Assembly: GCF_050402865.1 (NCBI RefSeq)
Contig: NZ_BAABMF010000023.1
Coordinates: 1 to 64,000 of the forward strand
Length of the DNA: 64,000 bases
Source of the DNA: Clostridium_AF sediminicola
Lineage (GTDB): Bacteria; Bacillota; Clostridia; Clostridiales; Clostridiaceae
Direction of reading: 5' to 3'
Shown: one piece after another, positions 43,159-52,529 of the stretch
Layout of the letters: each line of letters begins with the position of its first letter
How positions within the stretch are numbered: position 1 is the first letter of the stretch
The notes under the pieces: generated by a model
Told to the model about the DNA's origin: nothing
Seen by the model: the letters and a program-made list of their open reading frames with translations, nothing else
The model's database searches: none
Translations under genes and position numbers: made by a program

Positions 43159-44076
43159 GTGGGAAGTTTAATAGATAATTTCGGAAATATTGTTGATGAC
43201 CTAGCTAGCAGAGATCCTGAAAAGGCAAAAAATTTATTGGTTACAGGTTACCGATTTGAACGTCTACGATTGAAAACAATTGCTAATAAAGGTTTACCTC
43301 CCTTTAGAAAATATTTACCTAGTTTGATGATGGATAATATAATAAACAGTTTGAATAATTCAAAAAAATCTGCCATGGTGAGCATTTTTGTTCCATGTGA
43401 ACCTTTGGCAGCCATGGGAATTATCCCTTATTCATTGGAGGGTCTATCAAGCTATATAACAGGAACCAATATGCATGGTGGTTGCCTTGAAGAATGTAAA
43501 AAAAAAGGTTTCCCTGAAACCCTGTGTTCCTATCATAGAGTGTATATTGGTGCTGCTGAAAGACAACTTATGCCAAAACCTCCCTTTATTATCTATTCCA
43601 ATTTGGCTTGTGATGCAAATCAAATTACATTCAAATACTTGGCAGAGAAATTCTCTATACCAAGCTTTTATATTGATGTACCTTACAATCAAAATCATGA
43701 ATCAGTACTATATGTTGCCCTTCAACTTCGTAAAATGGTGAACTTTATCGAGACATGCACAGGACAAAAAATGTCTGAAGAAGCATTTGCAAAAGCTATG
43801 AAAAGAAGTAAAAATACTATTGATAATTATAAAGATTACTTATATAATCAAAAAACAAAATATGTAAAGGGCGATATTACTTCTGAAATGTATATGGCAG
43901 TTACCAATCATATATTGCTAGGAACAAAAGAGCAGGAAAATCTAAGTAAGATGTGTCTTGAAAACATAGATGCTGCTCCCAATAATAAAGGATTGAAGCT
44001 GCTATGGGTACATACTATTCCATTTTGGCAAGAACCTTTAAGAAATTTATTTAACTTTAATGAATCTGAATTCTAA
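43159..44076 (+). pseudogene. 2-hydroxyacyl-CoA dehydratase-like (double-cubane type) protein, C-terminally truncated
   Basis: 305 residues that match the N-terminal ~70% of HgdB/BcrC-like D-component proteins: IFVPCEPLAAMGIIPYSLEG, the cysteine-bearing NMHGGCLEECKKKGFPETLC, IYSNLACDANQITFKYLAE and VWVHTIP-like WVHTIPFWQEPLRNLFNFNE. Then it stops after NESEF, where relatives run ~120 residues more and include further cysteine ligands. The stop lies in the overlap with an activase frame that lacks its own N-terminus. A deletion joining the two genes explains both truncations. GTG start behind GAAGTGATCAA. Confidence 0.78.
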
Positions 44077-44563
44077 TATCAGAACCATTATCGATATCGG
44101 TGGTCAGGACAGTAAGGTAATACGAATTGATGACACTGGAAATGTAGTAAACTTCGTGATGAATGATAAGTGTGCCGCAGGAACAGGTTGCTTTTTAGAA
44201 ATGATGGCAAGAACCTTGGGTCTAAACCTTGATGAAATGAGTAAAAAAGGTCTTACCTATAATGAAGATATAACCATTTCCAGTATGTGTACCGTATTTG
44301 CAGAATCCGAGGTGGTTTCACTTGTCGCTCAAAATAAAAATATAGATGATATTGTTCATGGTCTAAATAAGTCCGTTGCATCGAAAACAGCTGCTTTAGT
44401 TAGCAGACTTGGCCTAAATGATGATTTCATCATAACAGGCGGTGTTGCTAAAAACAAAGGTGTTGTAAAGTCACTAGAAGAAAAACTCGGTATAGAACTA
44501 TTTGTTTCTGACTCTGCACAACTTTGCGGCGCATTAGGTGCTGCATTATTGGCTTTAGAATAA
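44060..44563 (+). pseudogene. Dehydratase activase (BadF/HgdC ATPase), N-terminally truncated
   Basis: 167 residues from RTIIDIGGQDSKVIRID onward: the second phosphate motif, the FeS cysteine in NDKCAAGTGCFLEMMA, SMCTVFAESEVVSL with the other cysteine, and the adenosine motif ITGGVAKNKGV. Activases are about 250-260 residues; the first ~90 (phosphate-1 motif DIGSTxxK) are absent. In-frame initiation at 44060 has no SD. With the dehydratase fragment upstream this marks a deletion of roughly 0.6-0.7 kb, judged only from family lengths. Confidence 0.78.
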
Positions 44564-44565
44564 GC

Positions 44566-44602
44566 AAGGCTGCCGTCGTTAATCACGACGGCAACCTCTT
44601 TT
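44566..44602 (+). terminator. Terminator of the DegV/dehydratase/activase unit
   Basis: AGGCTGCCGTCG/CGACGGCAACCT hairpin followed by CTTTT. Confidence 0.85.
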
Positions 44603-44619
44603 CAATTATAAATGTATAG

Positions 44620-44990
44620 CTAATCTCCTACGCCCTCTTCTGAATATCTTTTTTTAATATCATCTTCAGTTTTATCAAACCTACCATCAATAGTAGTTAT
44701 TTTAAAAGTACAGGTATTGTTATAAAATTTATATTTTTTTCTATCATCTTAAATATGATTTTTATTTTCACCTTCGTATAAATTAAAATTATAATTAAAA
44801 TTATCATAATTCTCATCATTACCAACGAAATCTATCTTTGCTTCTCCTTCCCATTCTCCCTGTGGACCGCCACCAGTACTTTTTATTTCCTTTTTTAATA
44901 GAGCTTTCATATGCTTCTTCACTGAATTTATTAAATAAGCACTAAAAGAATTACTTCCTATTTTATAGTTTTTAGTTAAATTAAAACAAA
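44620..44990 (-). pseudogene. Remnant of a small unrecognised protein with an in-frame TAA
   Basis: From about 44990 the minus strand reads an open frame (NLTKNYKIGSNSFSAYLI..., ATG at 44910) rich in Asn, Asp, Tyr and Phe, up to TAA at 44749-44751. It then continues in the same frame for 42 codons to TAG at 44620. The residue content on both sides of the stop is protein-like. No family recognised. It fills the region after the BlaR1 terminator, which might otherwise be called intergenic. Confidence 0.45.
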
Positions 44991-45025
44991 GGCATAGAAT
45001 AGCTATAAACTATTCTATGCCTTTA
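44986..45025 (-). terminator. Terminator of the blaI/blaR1 operon
   Basis: AAAGGCATAGAATAG/CTATTCTATGCCTTT, a perfect 15-bp stem directly after the BlaR1-like stop codon, followed on the minus strand by TGTTTTAATTT. Confidence 0.88.
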
Positions 45026-47431
45026 TCACGTAATAGGGATAATATCATCTGGTTCACTATTATATTCTCTTTTTAATGAAACACCATACTGATTATATTT
45101 TTCTAAATGCTTTTTTAGATTCTCACGTTCTAGTTTAATTATATCTTCATAATCTCCGTAATGGCTAATAATTTTATCAGCTAATCCATTAATAACTTCG
45201 CCTGATACTGGCATTGCACAAAATTCTCTTATAGAGGATTCCCATAGTCCACCATCCATAGACATTTCATACTTCTCTAATGTATAACTTCCATCTGAAT
45301 TTTTCTTAAAGGTTATAGCACTTGGAACTACGCTTCCACCTTCTTCAGAAAGAACTTTTTCATATAAATTATAGCTACTTGAATATGTAGTTACAAATAC
45401 CTTTAATTTATCTCCTTCTTCATAGTCTCCAAAGATATGTGGTGCAACAATTGTAAAATCACCATAACTATCCTTACTCTTTTCAATTTCTGTATCATAG
45501 ACTAATTTTTCTATATTATCATTACCATCATACTGAAAATCTGGTAAGCTAACCTTTTCTCTTATTTTTAATTGTTTAAACCACTCATCAGCAGACAAAG
45601 AATCATCCTCTACATTATTTCTAATCCCTAATAACTCTTTACACAAAATCATCATGACCTCACCACGTAATCCCTTAGTATCACCATTTTGAAACTTAGT
45701 AAGCATATAAGAAAGAGCATCTTCTCCTCCATATTTTAATATGTTTTCATATGCCATATCATTATTCTTTATATAATCTCTGGCAGTAGTCTGTGGATTA
45801 ACTGACTCATAAGGATTTGGGAGAATTTTCTCCAAATTTCCCTCTACTAATTGTGCAATTTCATTTAATTTATCATTTCTTTCTACTGTAAAATTTTTCG
45901 AATTAGATATTACATCTAACCCCTCAGAGTAAACCTTCTCTGATATTTCATGGATAAACTGATAGGGACTTTCACAATAATATTTTCCATTATACTTGTA
46001 AATATGATAAATAAAATGAGAATCTTTCTTGAAGCGAAAACTATAAAACTCAGCAACATTTGTAGGTGACTCATTAACACTCATAATTTTTGTTTTCTTA
46101 CCACTTACAACAAGATTAATTATTTCATTAGGTATAAAGTAACTGCTAAAATTGTGCATAGCTTTTACTTCATTATAAAATCCTTTTGGAATATTATAAT
46201 ACCTATAATCACTGCCATCTAAAATCATTGCAAGGTCAGGTTCACTATCATACAAACGGATCTCAGATATTCCTGGATTTATATATACAGTAAGTGTTGG
46301 CGAAAGTTCAAGTGGGGAAGATACATCTTTTTCCTTCCAATTATCTAAATTCTCATTAATAAGTTTTGAAAACTGGCTTCCACTTATAGAACTACCCCCT
46401 CTTTCATGATCATTTATCACTAAGTTTCCGAAGCTTAATATTCTATCAGCAATAAATTCAATACTAAGGTCAGATGACTGCTGCTGTTTTTCCTTAGGAT
46501 TTGTAATCAATGTTCCACATGCTACTATTAATATTATTACCGCTAATACTATCCCCCAAAACTTTGGCGTTTTATAATTCAAAACATTTTTTATCCTAGA
46601 TTTAGTATTGTTTTCCCCAAAAGCAATGGGACTTAATAGATTACTCCTCTTTACTGATAAATTAAGCAATAATTTTGCATAATCTCCTTTTATATCATTA
46701 CCCTTTAAATTCATAACTTTTTCATCACAGGACATTTCCATATCTTTAGTCATTAAATAGTAAGATACCCACATTAATGGATTAAACCAATGAATTACTA
46801 CTGCTATAAAATATAGAGGTTTTATAATATAGTCTTTTCTTTTGATATGAGTTTTTTCATGACTTATGATGTATTCATAGCTTTTATCTTTTATACCAAT
46901 AGGTAAAAATATTCTAGGCTTTATAAAACCTAAAACAAAAGGAGTGTTTATTCTATCTGTTTGGTACATATTTTCTTCTATTATAGTAGCTGTGCTAACT
47001 CTTTTATATAATCTTATGTAAGAAACTACAGAATATATAAGAATTAAGATAATGCCTATAATCCATATAGTACTCCCTATATAAAGGACTATCTGCATAG
47101 GATTTACACTTGCTACTTCATTCACAGGTGATAAATTATTGGTAATTAAATTATTGGTAATATTATCAACAGAACTTATACTACTATATATTTCTGGAGA
47201 TTTCATATAACCAATATTTTTAGGAATGGTATTGCTCTCTGTAGGTATCAAACTCACTATACTTTTAAATGAAAAAGGACAAACCATCCGTAAAAATGCT
47301 ATTACCCATAAAATATAAGAATATATTTTAGGATACTTTCTTAAAAATAATCTTATGAGAATAACAGCAAAAACAACATAAGTTGCTATAAAGCTCATAT
47401 TTAGAATTTTTATAAAAATACTCTCTATCAT
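45026..47431 (-). CDS. M56 (BlaR1-like) membrane metallopeptidase sensor with a long C-terminal domain
   Basis: 801 residues. The first ~300 hold four membrane segments and the zinc peptidase site ISHEKTHIKRKDY (HExxH), with the conserved RIFLPIG and DMEMSCDEKVMN segments. A last helix (FWGIVLAVIILIVACGTLI) leads to about 480 extracytoplasmic residues. No penicillin-binding SxxK/SxN/KTG sensor domain was recognised there, so the signal is probably not a beta-lactam. Its start overlaps the end of the BlaI-like gene by 4 bases. On signal, it should cleave the BlaI-type repressor. Confidence 0.88.
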   Translation of the reverse strand: MIESIFIKILNMSFIATYVVFAVILIRLFLRKYPKIYSYILWVIAFLRMVCPFSFKSIVSLIPTESNTIPKNIGYMKSPEIYSSISSVDNITNNLITNNLSPVNEVASVNPMQIVLYIGSTIWIIGIILILIYSVVSYIRLYKRVSTATIIEENMYQTDRINTPFVLGFIKPRIFLPIGIKDKSYEYIISHEKTHIKRKDYIIKPLYFIAVVIHWFNPLMWVSYYLMTKDMEMSCDEKVMNLKGNDIKGDYAKLLLNLSVKRSNLLSPIAFGENNTKSRIKNVLNYKTPKFWGIVLAVIILIVACGTLITNPKEKQQQSSDLSIEFIADRILSFGNLVINDHERGGSSISGSQFSKLINENLDNWKEKDVSSPLELSPTLTVYINPGISEIRLYDSEPDLAMILDGSDYRYYNIPKGFYNEVKAMHNFSSYFIPNEIINLVVSGKKTKIMSVNESPTNVAEFYSFRFKKDSHFIYHIYKYNGKYYCESPYQFIHEISEKVYSEGLDVISNSKNFTVERNDKLNEIAQLVEGNLEKILPNPYESVNPQTTARDYIKNNDMAYENILKYGGEDALSYMLTKFQNGDTKGLRGEVMMILCKELLGIRNNVEDDSLSADEWFKQLKIREKVSLPDFQYDGNDNIEKLVYDTEIEKSKDSYGDFTIVAPHIFGDYEEGDKLKVFVTTYSSSYNLYEKVLSEEGGSVVPSAITFKKNSDGSYTLEKYEMSMDGGLWESSIREFCAMPVSGEVINGLADKIISHYGDYEDIIKLERENLKKHLEKYNQYGVSLKREYNSEPDDIIPIT

Positions 47432-47814
47432 TCTTCAGTAGCCTCCTCTATCATCTTCATAATTTCATTCGCTTCCTTTTGAGTGAGTTTTTTATCTTTC
47501 AAAAATGCAGAAATAAAATGAGGCAGAGAATTATCAAAAACTCTGTTTACTAACTGCTCGCTTTCATATTTTTTTACTTGTTCCCTTTTTACGATGGCTG
47601 ATACAATTGCATTTTCATTTTTTATTATCCCTTTTTGAGAAAGTTTTCTTATCATTGTATATGTGGTAGATTTTTTCCATCCAAGTTTCTCTAAGCATAA
47701 TTTGTGTAACATAGTTGAGTTGATAGGCTCATTATCCCAAATAACACACATGAATTTGTATTCTCCATCAAATAATCTATATTCCTTCATAAATAATAAA
47801 TAAACCACTTCCAC
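47428..47814 (-). CDS. BlaI/MecI-family repressor
   Basis: Up to 128 residues. The winged helix is seen in YKFMCVIWDNEPINSTML, KSTTYTMIRKLSQKGII and the C-terminal dimer helices after VNRVFDNSLPHFISAF. The frame opens with GTG at 47814; an ATG at 47790 (MKEYRLFDGEYKFM) fits the family N-terminus better and I favour it, although neither has a good SD. It regulates its own operon with the BlaR1-like sensor. Confidence 0.9.
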   Translation of the reverse strand: MEVVYLLFMKEYRLFDGEYKFMCVIWDNEPINSTMLHKLCLEKLGWKKSTTYTMIRKLSQKGIIKNENAIVSAIVKREQVKKYESEQLVNRVFDNSLPHFISAFLKDKKLTQKEANEIMKMIEEATEE

Positions 47815-47886
47815 TATTCTTCACTATCCTAAATATACAAAGTGGTTTATTTTCACCCCCTTTTTTAGGTTTACTTTAATAAACCT

Positions 47887-47915
47887 AGTTTATACCAATA
47901 AACCTACATTGTCAA
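47887..47915 (-). promoter_or_regulatory. Promoter/operator of the blaI operon
   Basis: TTGACA (47910-47915), 17 bases, TAAACT (47887-47892) on the minus strand. TAGGTTTATT occurs twice across this promoter, with further TAAACC words downstream, which are plausible repressor sites. Confidence 0.65.
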
Positions 47916-48155
47916 TATTGATACCTTAACTTAATAATAATATCTATATACTGCAATATAACCCATTTTGGGTGATGAAAAACGTTATAATTTGGTGTAA
48001 TATAATTATTAAAACTACTATATACCACTTTTAAATAAATGTTTTTATAGGATTATAAAAATTTAAGAATTCTTCGACAAAAACAACTTGATTCTTAACT
48101 CCTATTGATGAACTTACAAAGTGATATATAGATATAAACAGACGGAGGGAACGCA
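47916..48155. other. Intergenic region between blaI and the surface-protein gene
   Basis: 240 AT-rich bases. No promoter with good boxes, hairpin or riboswitch fold was recognised; GGAGGGAACGCA is the SD of the gene at 48156. Confidence 0.45.
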
Positions 48156-50984
48156 ATGAAGAGAAAGCTAACAGGACTAATTTTAATGTTTGTAATACTA
48201 ATAACATTATCAATGGCAATGACTACTAATTCATATGCCGTTGATAATAAACATTTATCAGATATGAATGCAGGAGATATAATTACCTTTGCAGATAAGG
48301 AATGGATGATATTAACCCCTAACAAAAGTATAGCGGATGATAAAACTGGATGTTATGTTGTCCTTGTAAATAATGATGGAAATAGACCATATGATACATA
48401 TAGTAATAACTACGCAGATAGTGATTTAAGAACATATTTAAATAATGAATTTATAAATAATTTAGGCGAAAAAAATAAATCTTTAATTGAAGAAATCACG
48501 TGGGATTGGGATCCTAAGAATTATTTAGAATTAGATAATCATACAGTTACAGATAAAATAGGATTATTAACCTCTGATGAAGGTTCTACTTATTTATTTG
48601 ATATTAGTCCAGATAGGTTTGCAGATAATAAATCTTTTTGGTGGTTTAATCCACGAAAAGATAACAAAATTCAAGTTCCACGATATTCAAAATATTATGA
48701 TTATTTCCAGGAAAGAATTGTACCTAGCTTAGGTTACAGCTATCCAACCATCTCAGATTCAAAATCTTATGCTGTTCATCCTACTTTATATCTAAAACCT
48801 GAACTATATGTATCCATAGATAAAAAAATTGTTGAATTTACAAAGTCAATAATTCTTAATTTAACAACTGAAAATAATCAAATTCTTAAAACTGAAGATG
48901 GACATAATACTATTACAGTATCAGGCTCAGTTGATGAATCTGATAGCAAAATATACTATAGAATTGATGGAAGTGATGAAGATGCTGGAACTGATTTAGA
49001 AGCTACAATAGATGGTTCTGGAAACTTCAGTAAAGAAATAAATTTAAGTAGTGAAAGTGAAGGTTCTCACACATTATATATATGGGCTGAAGATACTAAT
49101 GGAAATAAATTCGGACAAACAACTAGAAATTTCAAAATTGATAATACAAAACCAACTATAACTGATGGAAATATTTCTATATCTGGTGCATCTGGTATAG
49201 GTGGCGCATTTATAATTGGCGATACCATTACTACGACTTGGAATAATACATCAGCTGCTGATAATAATGATGATATTTCTTCTGTAACTGTTGATTTTAG
49301 TGCATTTGGGGGTGTTTCCTATGTATCAGCATCTAATTCAGCAGATACATGGACAGCAACTTATACCATTATATCTGATTCTATTGATGCAACCAATATA
49401 AATGTATCTGTTACAGCTACTGACAATGCTGGAAATTCTACTACTACTGGGGATAGTACAAATGCCTCCCTTGATAGTAACTCTCCCGCAGTAACTGATG
49501 GAAATATTTCTATATCTGGTGCATCTAGTACAGCTGCAACATTTATAATTGGTGATACTATTACTGCTTCTTGGAATGACACCTCAACTGGTGATAATAA
49601 TAGTGATACTATTGCTTCTGTAACAGTTGATTTTAGTAGTTTTGGAGGTAGTTCAGCTATATCAGCATCTAATTCAGCAGCTACATGGACAGCTTCTTAT
49701 ACCATTACATCTGGAGATATTAATGCTTCAAATGTAAATATATCTGTCACAGCCACTGATAATGCTGGAAATTCTACTACTACTTCTGATAGTACAAACG
49801 CTACTCTAGATACCATAAAACCTACTGCTAATAAACCTACATTAGAAACCGTAAGCGCAAATTCTATAAAAATAATAAGTAATTCTTCTGATAGCGGTAG
49901 CGGTTTAGACACTAATCCTTATCTCTATATTCGTGATGGAAATGATATAGGTACATGGACAAGTGATAGGAGTTATACAGATACAGGCTTAATAGCAAAT
50001 ACTCTTTACAAATATAAATATAAATCAAAGGATAAGGGTGGTAACGAAGCTGAATCAGAAGAAGTATCTATCTATACCTTAGCACTTAATGCAGAGTCTA
50101 TATCAAAAAAATCATCAAGTACTAATTCATTTGTATTCGAAATCACCAATACAGCTAGGCAAACTTCACCACCAGAACATAGATTGGAATTAAAATTAAA
50201 AGATGCAGGTGAAACTGGAGAAAATAAAGTTATTTCCGAATGGAGCCACGCTACTACAATAACAATAACTGGACTTAATGATAATACTGAATATGAGCTT
50301 TGGGTTCAAACTAGAAATAGTAATGGAACTACCAATGCAAAATATAAAGTTGATGAAGTTTTCAAAACAAATAGAATTTATCATCCTAGCTCTACCCCAT
50401 CAGTTCCTCCTGTGACACCAGCTTCCACTAAATCAAAGATTAAAGAAGCTAAAAACATAGAAAGCCTTAAAGATACATTAACCGATATAGAAAAATTACC
50501 AAGTTCTCAAAGAGAAGAAGTTAGACAAGAACTTACAAAGAAAGCTATTGATATAATGAAGGACTTATCTCAACTAGACTTTATGCAATCAACTATTGAC
50601 GATATTAAAGATAGTGAAACCAAGAAAAAATATCAATCTAGATTAAACGGAAAAAAAATGATCTACAGCGAAAATTATAAACAATGGATTAGAGACAATA
50701 ACACTTCTGAGGAAAGTAATAAAGTTTGGAATGTTAAATTCAATTCTTCACTTGATAAAGAATCAATTAAAGCTGAAGATGACTATATAACTGTAGTAGA
50801 TGAAGATGGTTATAGAATAAAAGTTAAACTTGAATATAACGAAGAAACTAAAATTTTAAAAGTACTTCCTCTAAATAATTATGAAAAAGGAAAGAAATAT
50901 TATCTCATAATGGGTACAAAAATAAAAAATTCTGAAGGAATTTTATTAGATAAACCGATAAGGGTAGAATTTGATATTGAGTAA
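48156..50984 (+). CDS. Large secreted modular surface protein
   Basis: 942 residues. A signal peptide (KLTGLILMFVILITLSMAM) ends near NSYAVD. Order after it: a DUF6273-like region (AGDIITFADKEWMILTP, to ~215), an Ig-like region (~240-325), two nearly identical ~111-residue Ig/cadherin-like repeats (~336-557, each with NISISGAS and SVTATDNAGNST), fibronectin-III-like modules (~560-735), a Pro-rich hinge (STPSVPPVTPAST) and a C-terminal Big-type strand region. No LPxTG, SLH or choline-binding anchor is visible. Probably exported and surface associated; adhesion or matrix binding is inferred. Confidence 0.8.
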   Translation: MKRKLTGLILMFVILITLSMAMTTNSYAVDNKHLSDMNAGDIITFADKEWMILTPNKSIADDKTGCYVVLVNNDGNRPYDTYSNNYADSDLRTYLNNEFINNLGEKNKSLIEEITWDWDPKNYLELDNHTVTDKIGLLTSDEGSTYLFDISPDRFADNKSFWWFNPRKDNKIQVPRYSKYYDYFQERIVPSLGYSYPTISDSKSYAVHPTLYLKPELYVSIDKKIVEFTKSIILNLTTENNQILKTEDGHNTITVSGSVDESDSKIYYRIDGSDEDAGTDLEATIDGSGNFSKEINLSSESEGSHTLYIWAEDTNGNKFGQTTRNFKIDNTKPTITDGNISISGASGIGGAFIIGDTITTTWNNTSAADNNDDISSVTVDFSAFGGVSYVSASNSADTWTATYTIISDSIDATNINVSVTATDNAGNSTTTGDSTNASLDSNSPAVTDGNISISGASSTAATFIIGDTITASWNDTSTGDNNSDTIASVTVDFSSFGGSSAISASNSAATWTASYTITSGDINASNVNISVTATDNAGNSTTTSDSTNATLDTIKPTANKPTLETVSANSIKIISNSSDSGSGLDTNPYLYIRDGNDIGTWTSDRSYTDTGLIANTLYKYKYKSKDKGGNEAESEEVSIYTLALNAESISKKSSSTNSFVFEITNTARQTSPPEHRLELKLKDAGETGENKVISEWSHATTITITGLNDNTEYELWVQTRNSNGTTNAKYKVDEVFKTNRIYHPSSTPSVPPVTPASTKSKIKEAKNIESLKDTLTDIEKLPSSQREEVRQELTKKAIDIMKDLSQLDFMQSTIDDIKDSETKKKYQSRLNGKKMIYSENYKQWIRDNNTSEESNKVWNVKFNSSLDKESIKAEDDYITVVDEDGYRIKVKLEYNEETKILKVLPLNNYEKGKKYYLIMGTKIKNSEGILLDKPIRVEFDIE
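49161..49826 (+). repeat. Two tandem ~333-bp coding repeats
   Basis: Unit 1 starts at 49161 and unit 2 at 49494, both with ACTGATGGAAATATTTCTAT. They encode the paired Ig-like modules of the surface protein. The near identity of long stretches suggests recent duplication, and slippage would change the module number. Confidence 0.8.
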
Positions 50985-51048
50985 TAGGTATATATTATAT
51001 TATTGTTTATGGAGTTTGTGAATAACTATCTCTATAGTTATCTCACGC

Positions 51049-51077
51049 AAAAGAGTGGATTTCCCACTCTTTTTTTG
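51049..51077 (+). terminator. Terminator after the surface-protein gene
   Basis: AAAGAGTGG-ATT-CCCACTCTTT hairpin followed by TTTTT. Confidence 0.88.
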
Positions 51078-51214
51078 ATTCTCATAAAAAAATTTTCAAC
51101 AAATATTTTAATGACAAAATGGTTATTTATATTCACTTTTACATTTTTGTAATAATTATGATATAATTATATATAAAGTGAATTTAAATATTATAAGTAA
51201 GGAGAAGATTAAAT

Positions 51215-52321
51215 ATGTTTAAAAGTAAATTAATTGCATTATTGCTAGGAGTTTTAATTATAGCCAATAGTAATAATATTTTTGTTGCTAATGCTGCTCC
51301 TGTGAATGGATGGAACCAAAATGGACAAACATGGGAATATTACAAAGAGGGAGTAATTCAAATAAACTCCTGGATACAAGATTCCTCAAATAAATGGTAT
51401 TATTTGAGTAAAGCTGGAACTATGAAGACTGGATGGCTTGAGTATAATGGTAAATGGTACTATTTAAACACAGATGGATCTATGTTATCAAACACATGGT
51501 TAGATTTAAATGGGAAATCATATTATTTAAGCAATAATGGTGATATGATGGCTAATTGTATTACTCCCGATGGATATAATGTAGGTGATGATGGAGCTTG
51601 GGATGGAAAATTGACAAATACTACTAGTGAAAAATCTAACAATAACCCATATAAAGATAATTCAGAAAGTGGAATAAAAATACCAGCTGGTTCCTATAGA
51701 ACATACACAGGCTCAAATCATTCATATATTGACTCTTCAACTGTAGCAAAAATAAATAATTTAATAGATTACGAGACGTATGCTTATGCTTATGCAGGAT
51801 TAAATAATTACCATGAAATAGGGTATATACTTAAAGATGGTAACATATTAGTAAAAACTAAAGGAATTCACGTTAATTCAGATAAAATTGAAGCTTATAT
51901 TCTTGCATATGGTAAACTTTTTTATTTTTCACCAGAAAAGGATACAAATACATCAGAGAGTACGAAGATACCTATAGTTGATAATGTTACTCTACAACCT
52001 GACAGTAAGATAATATATGAAAAACAAGTTTTAGGTGATACCTTAGAAAAAAGAAATTTTGAACTTAAAAGATTAGATTATTTTACTGAAAATGGTAAAT
52101 TATCTGTTAAATGTGAAATAACTAATAATGATAAAGATTATGAAAATACATGCTATTTTATCTTGGGAATTTATAAAAAAGCCGATAACGACTTGTTAAA
52201 AGAAGTTGGATTATCTGTTCACGATGGATTTAAAAAAGGCGAGACTAAAGTATTAGAAAAAGATATATATATTGATATAACAAACAAGGATGATATTTAT
52301 TTAGATATATATTGCGAATAA
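51215..52321 (+). CDS. Secreted protein with cell-wall/choline-binding-type repeats
   Basis: 368 residues. Signal peptide (LIALLLGVLIIANSNNIFVANAA). Four aromatic repeats of the CW_1/glucan-binding type follow (residues ~30-125), e.g. GWNQNGQTWEYYKEG, KWYYLSKAGTMKTGW and GKWYYLNTDGSM. A Ser/Asn linker and a C-terminal beta domain (~245-368) of unknown family complete it. The repeats normally bind choline or other wall polymers, so the protein is held at the cell wall. TAAGGAGAAG is the SD. It follows the large surface protein but has its own leader. Confidence 0.85.
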   Translation: MFKSKLIALLLGVLIIANSNNIFVANAAPVNGWNQNGQTWEYYKEGVIQINSWIQDSSNKWYYLSKAGTMKTGWLEYNGKWYYLNTDGSMLSNTWLDLNGKSYYLSNNGDMMANCITPDGYNVGDDGAWDGKLTNTTSEKSNNNPYKDNSESGIKIPAGSYRTYTGSNHSYIDSSTVAKINNLIDYETYAYAYAGLNNYHEIGYILKDGNILVKTKGIHVNSDKIEAYILAYGKLFYFSPEKDTNTSESTKIPIVDNVTLQPDSKIIYEKQVLGDTLEKRNFELKRLDYFTENGKLSVKCEITNNDKDYENTCYFILGIYKKADNDLLKEVGLSVHDGFKKGETKVLEKDIYIDITNKDDIYLDIYCE

Positions 52322-52492
52322 ATGTAATTGTTAGATACTAAAAATCATTATCATACTATATGGAAATCAATCTTCTTTAGTTTGATTTCAACCGCTAAAT
52401 GAACCGTACCCAATTAAATATTTGTTGATTTTTACAATTTATTTACTAGGTGCGGATCTCATAGCGAAAAGGTTTATCCTTTTACAATTACT

Positions 52493-52520
52493 TCTCACTG
52501 GTAATTTTATACCAGTGAGA
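52493..52520 (-). terminator. Hairpin after the AraC/GyrI gene
   Basis: TCTCACTGGTA/TACCAGTGAGA, 11 paired bases, 10 bases after the stop codon at 52530. There is no strong T run, so termination may be partial. Nothing else is visible in 52322-52492. Confidence 0.6.
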
Positions 52521-52529
52521 CTTATATAG

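Noticed and set aside
47916..48155. Possible riboswitch upstream of the large surface protein
   Set aside because: I looked for c-di-GMP and other known clostridial riboswitch cores and saw no matching conserved segments.
49161..49826. Tandem repeat considered as a CRISPR-like array
   Set aside because: The units are 333 bp, in frame, and encode Ig-like modules; there are no short repeats with unique spacers and no cas genes.
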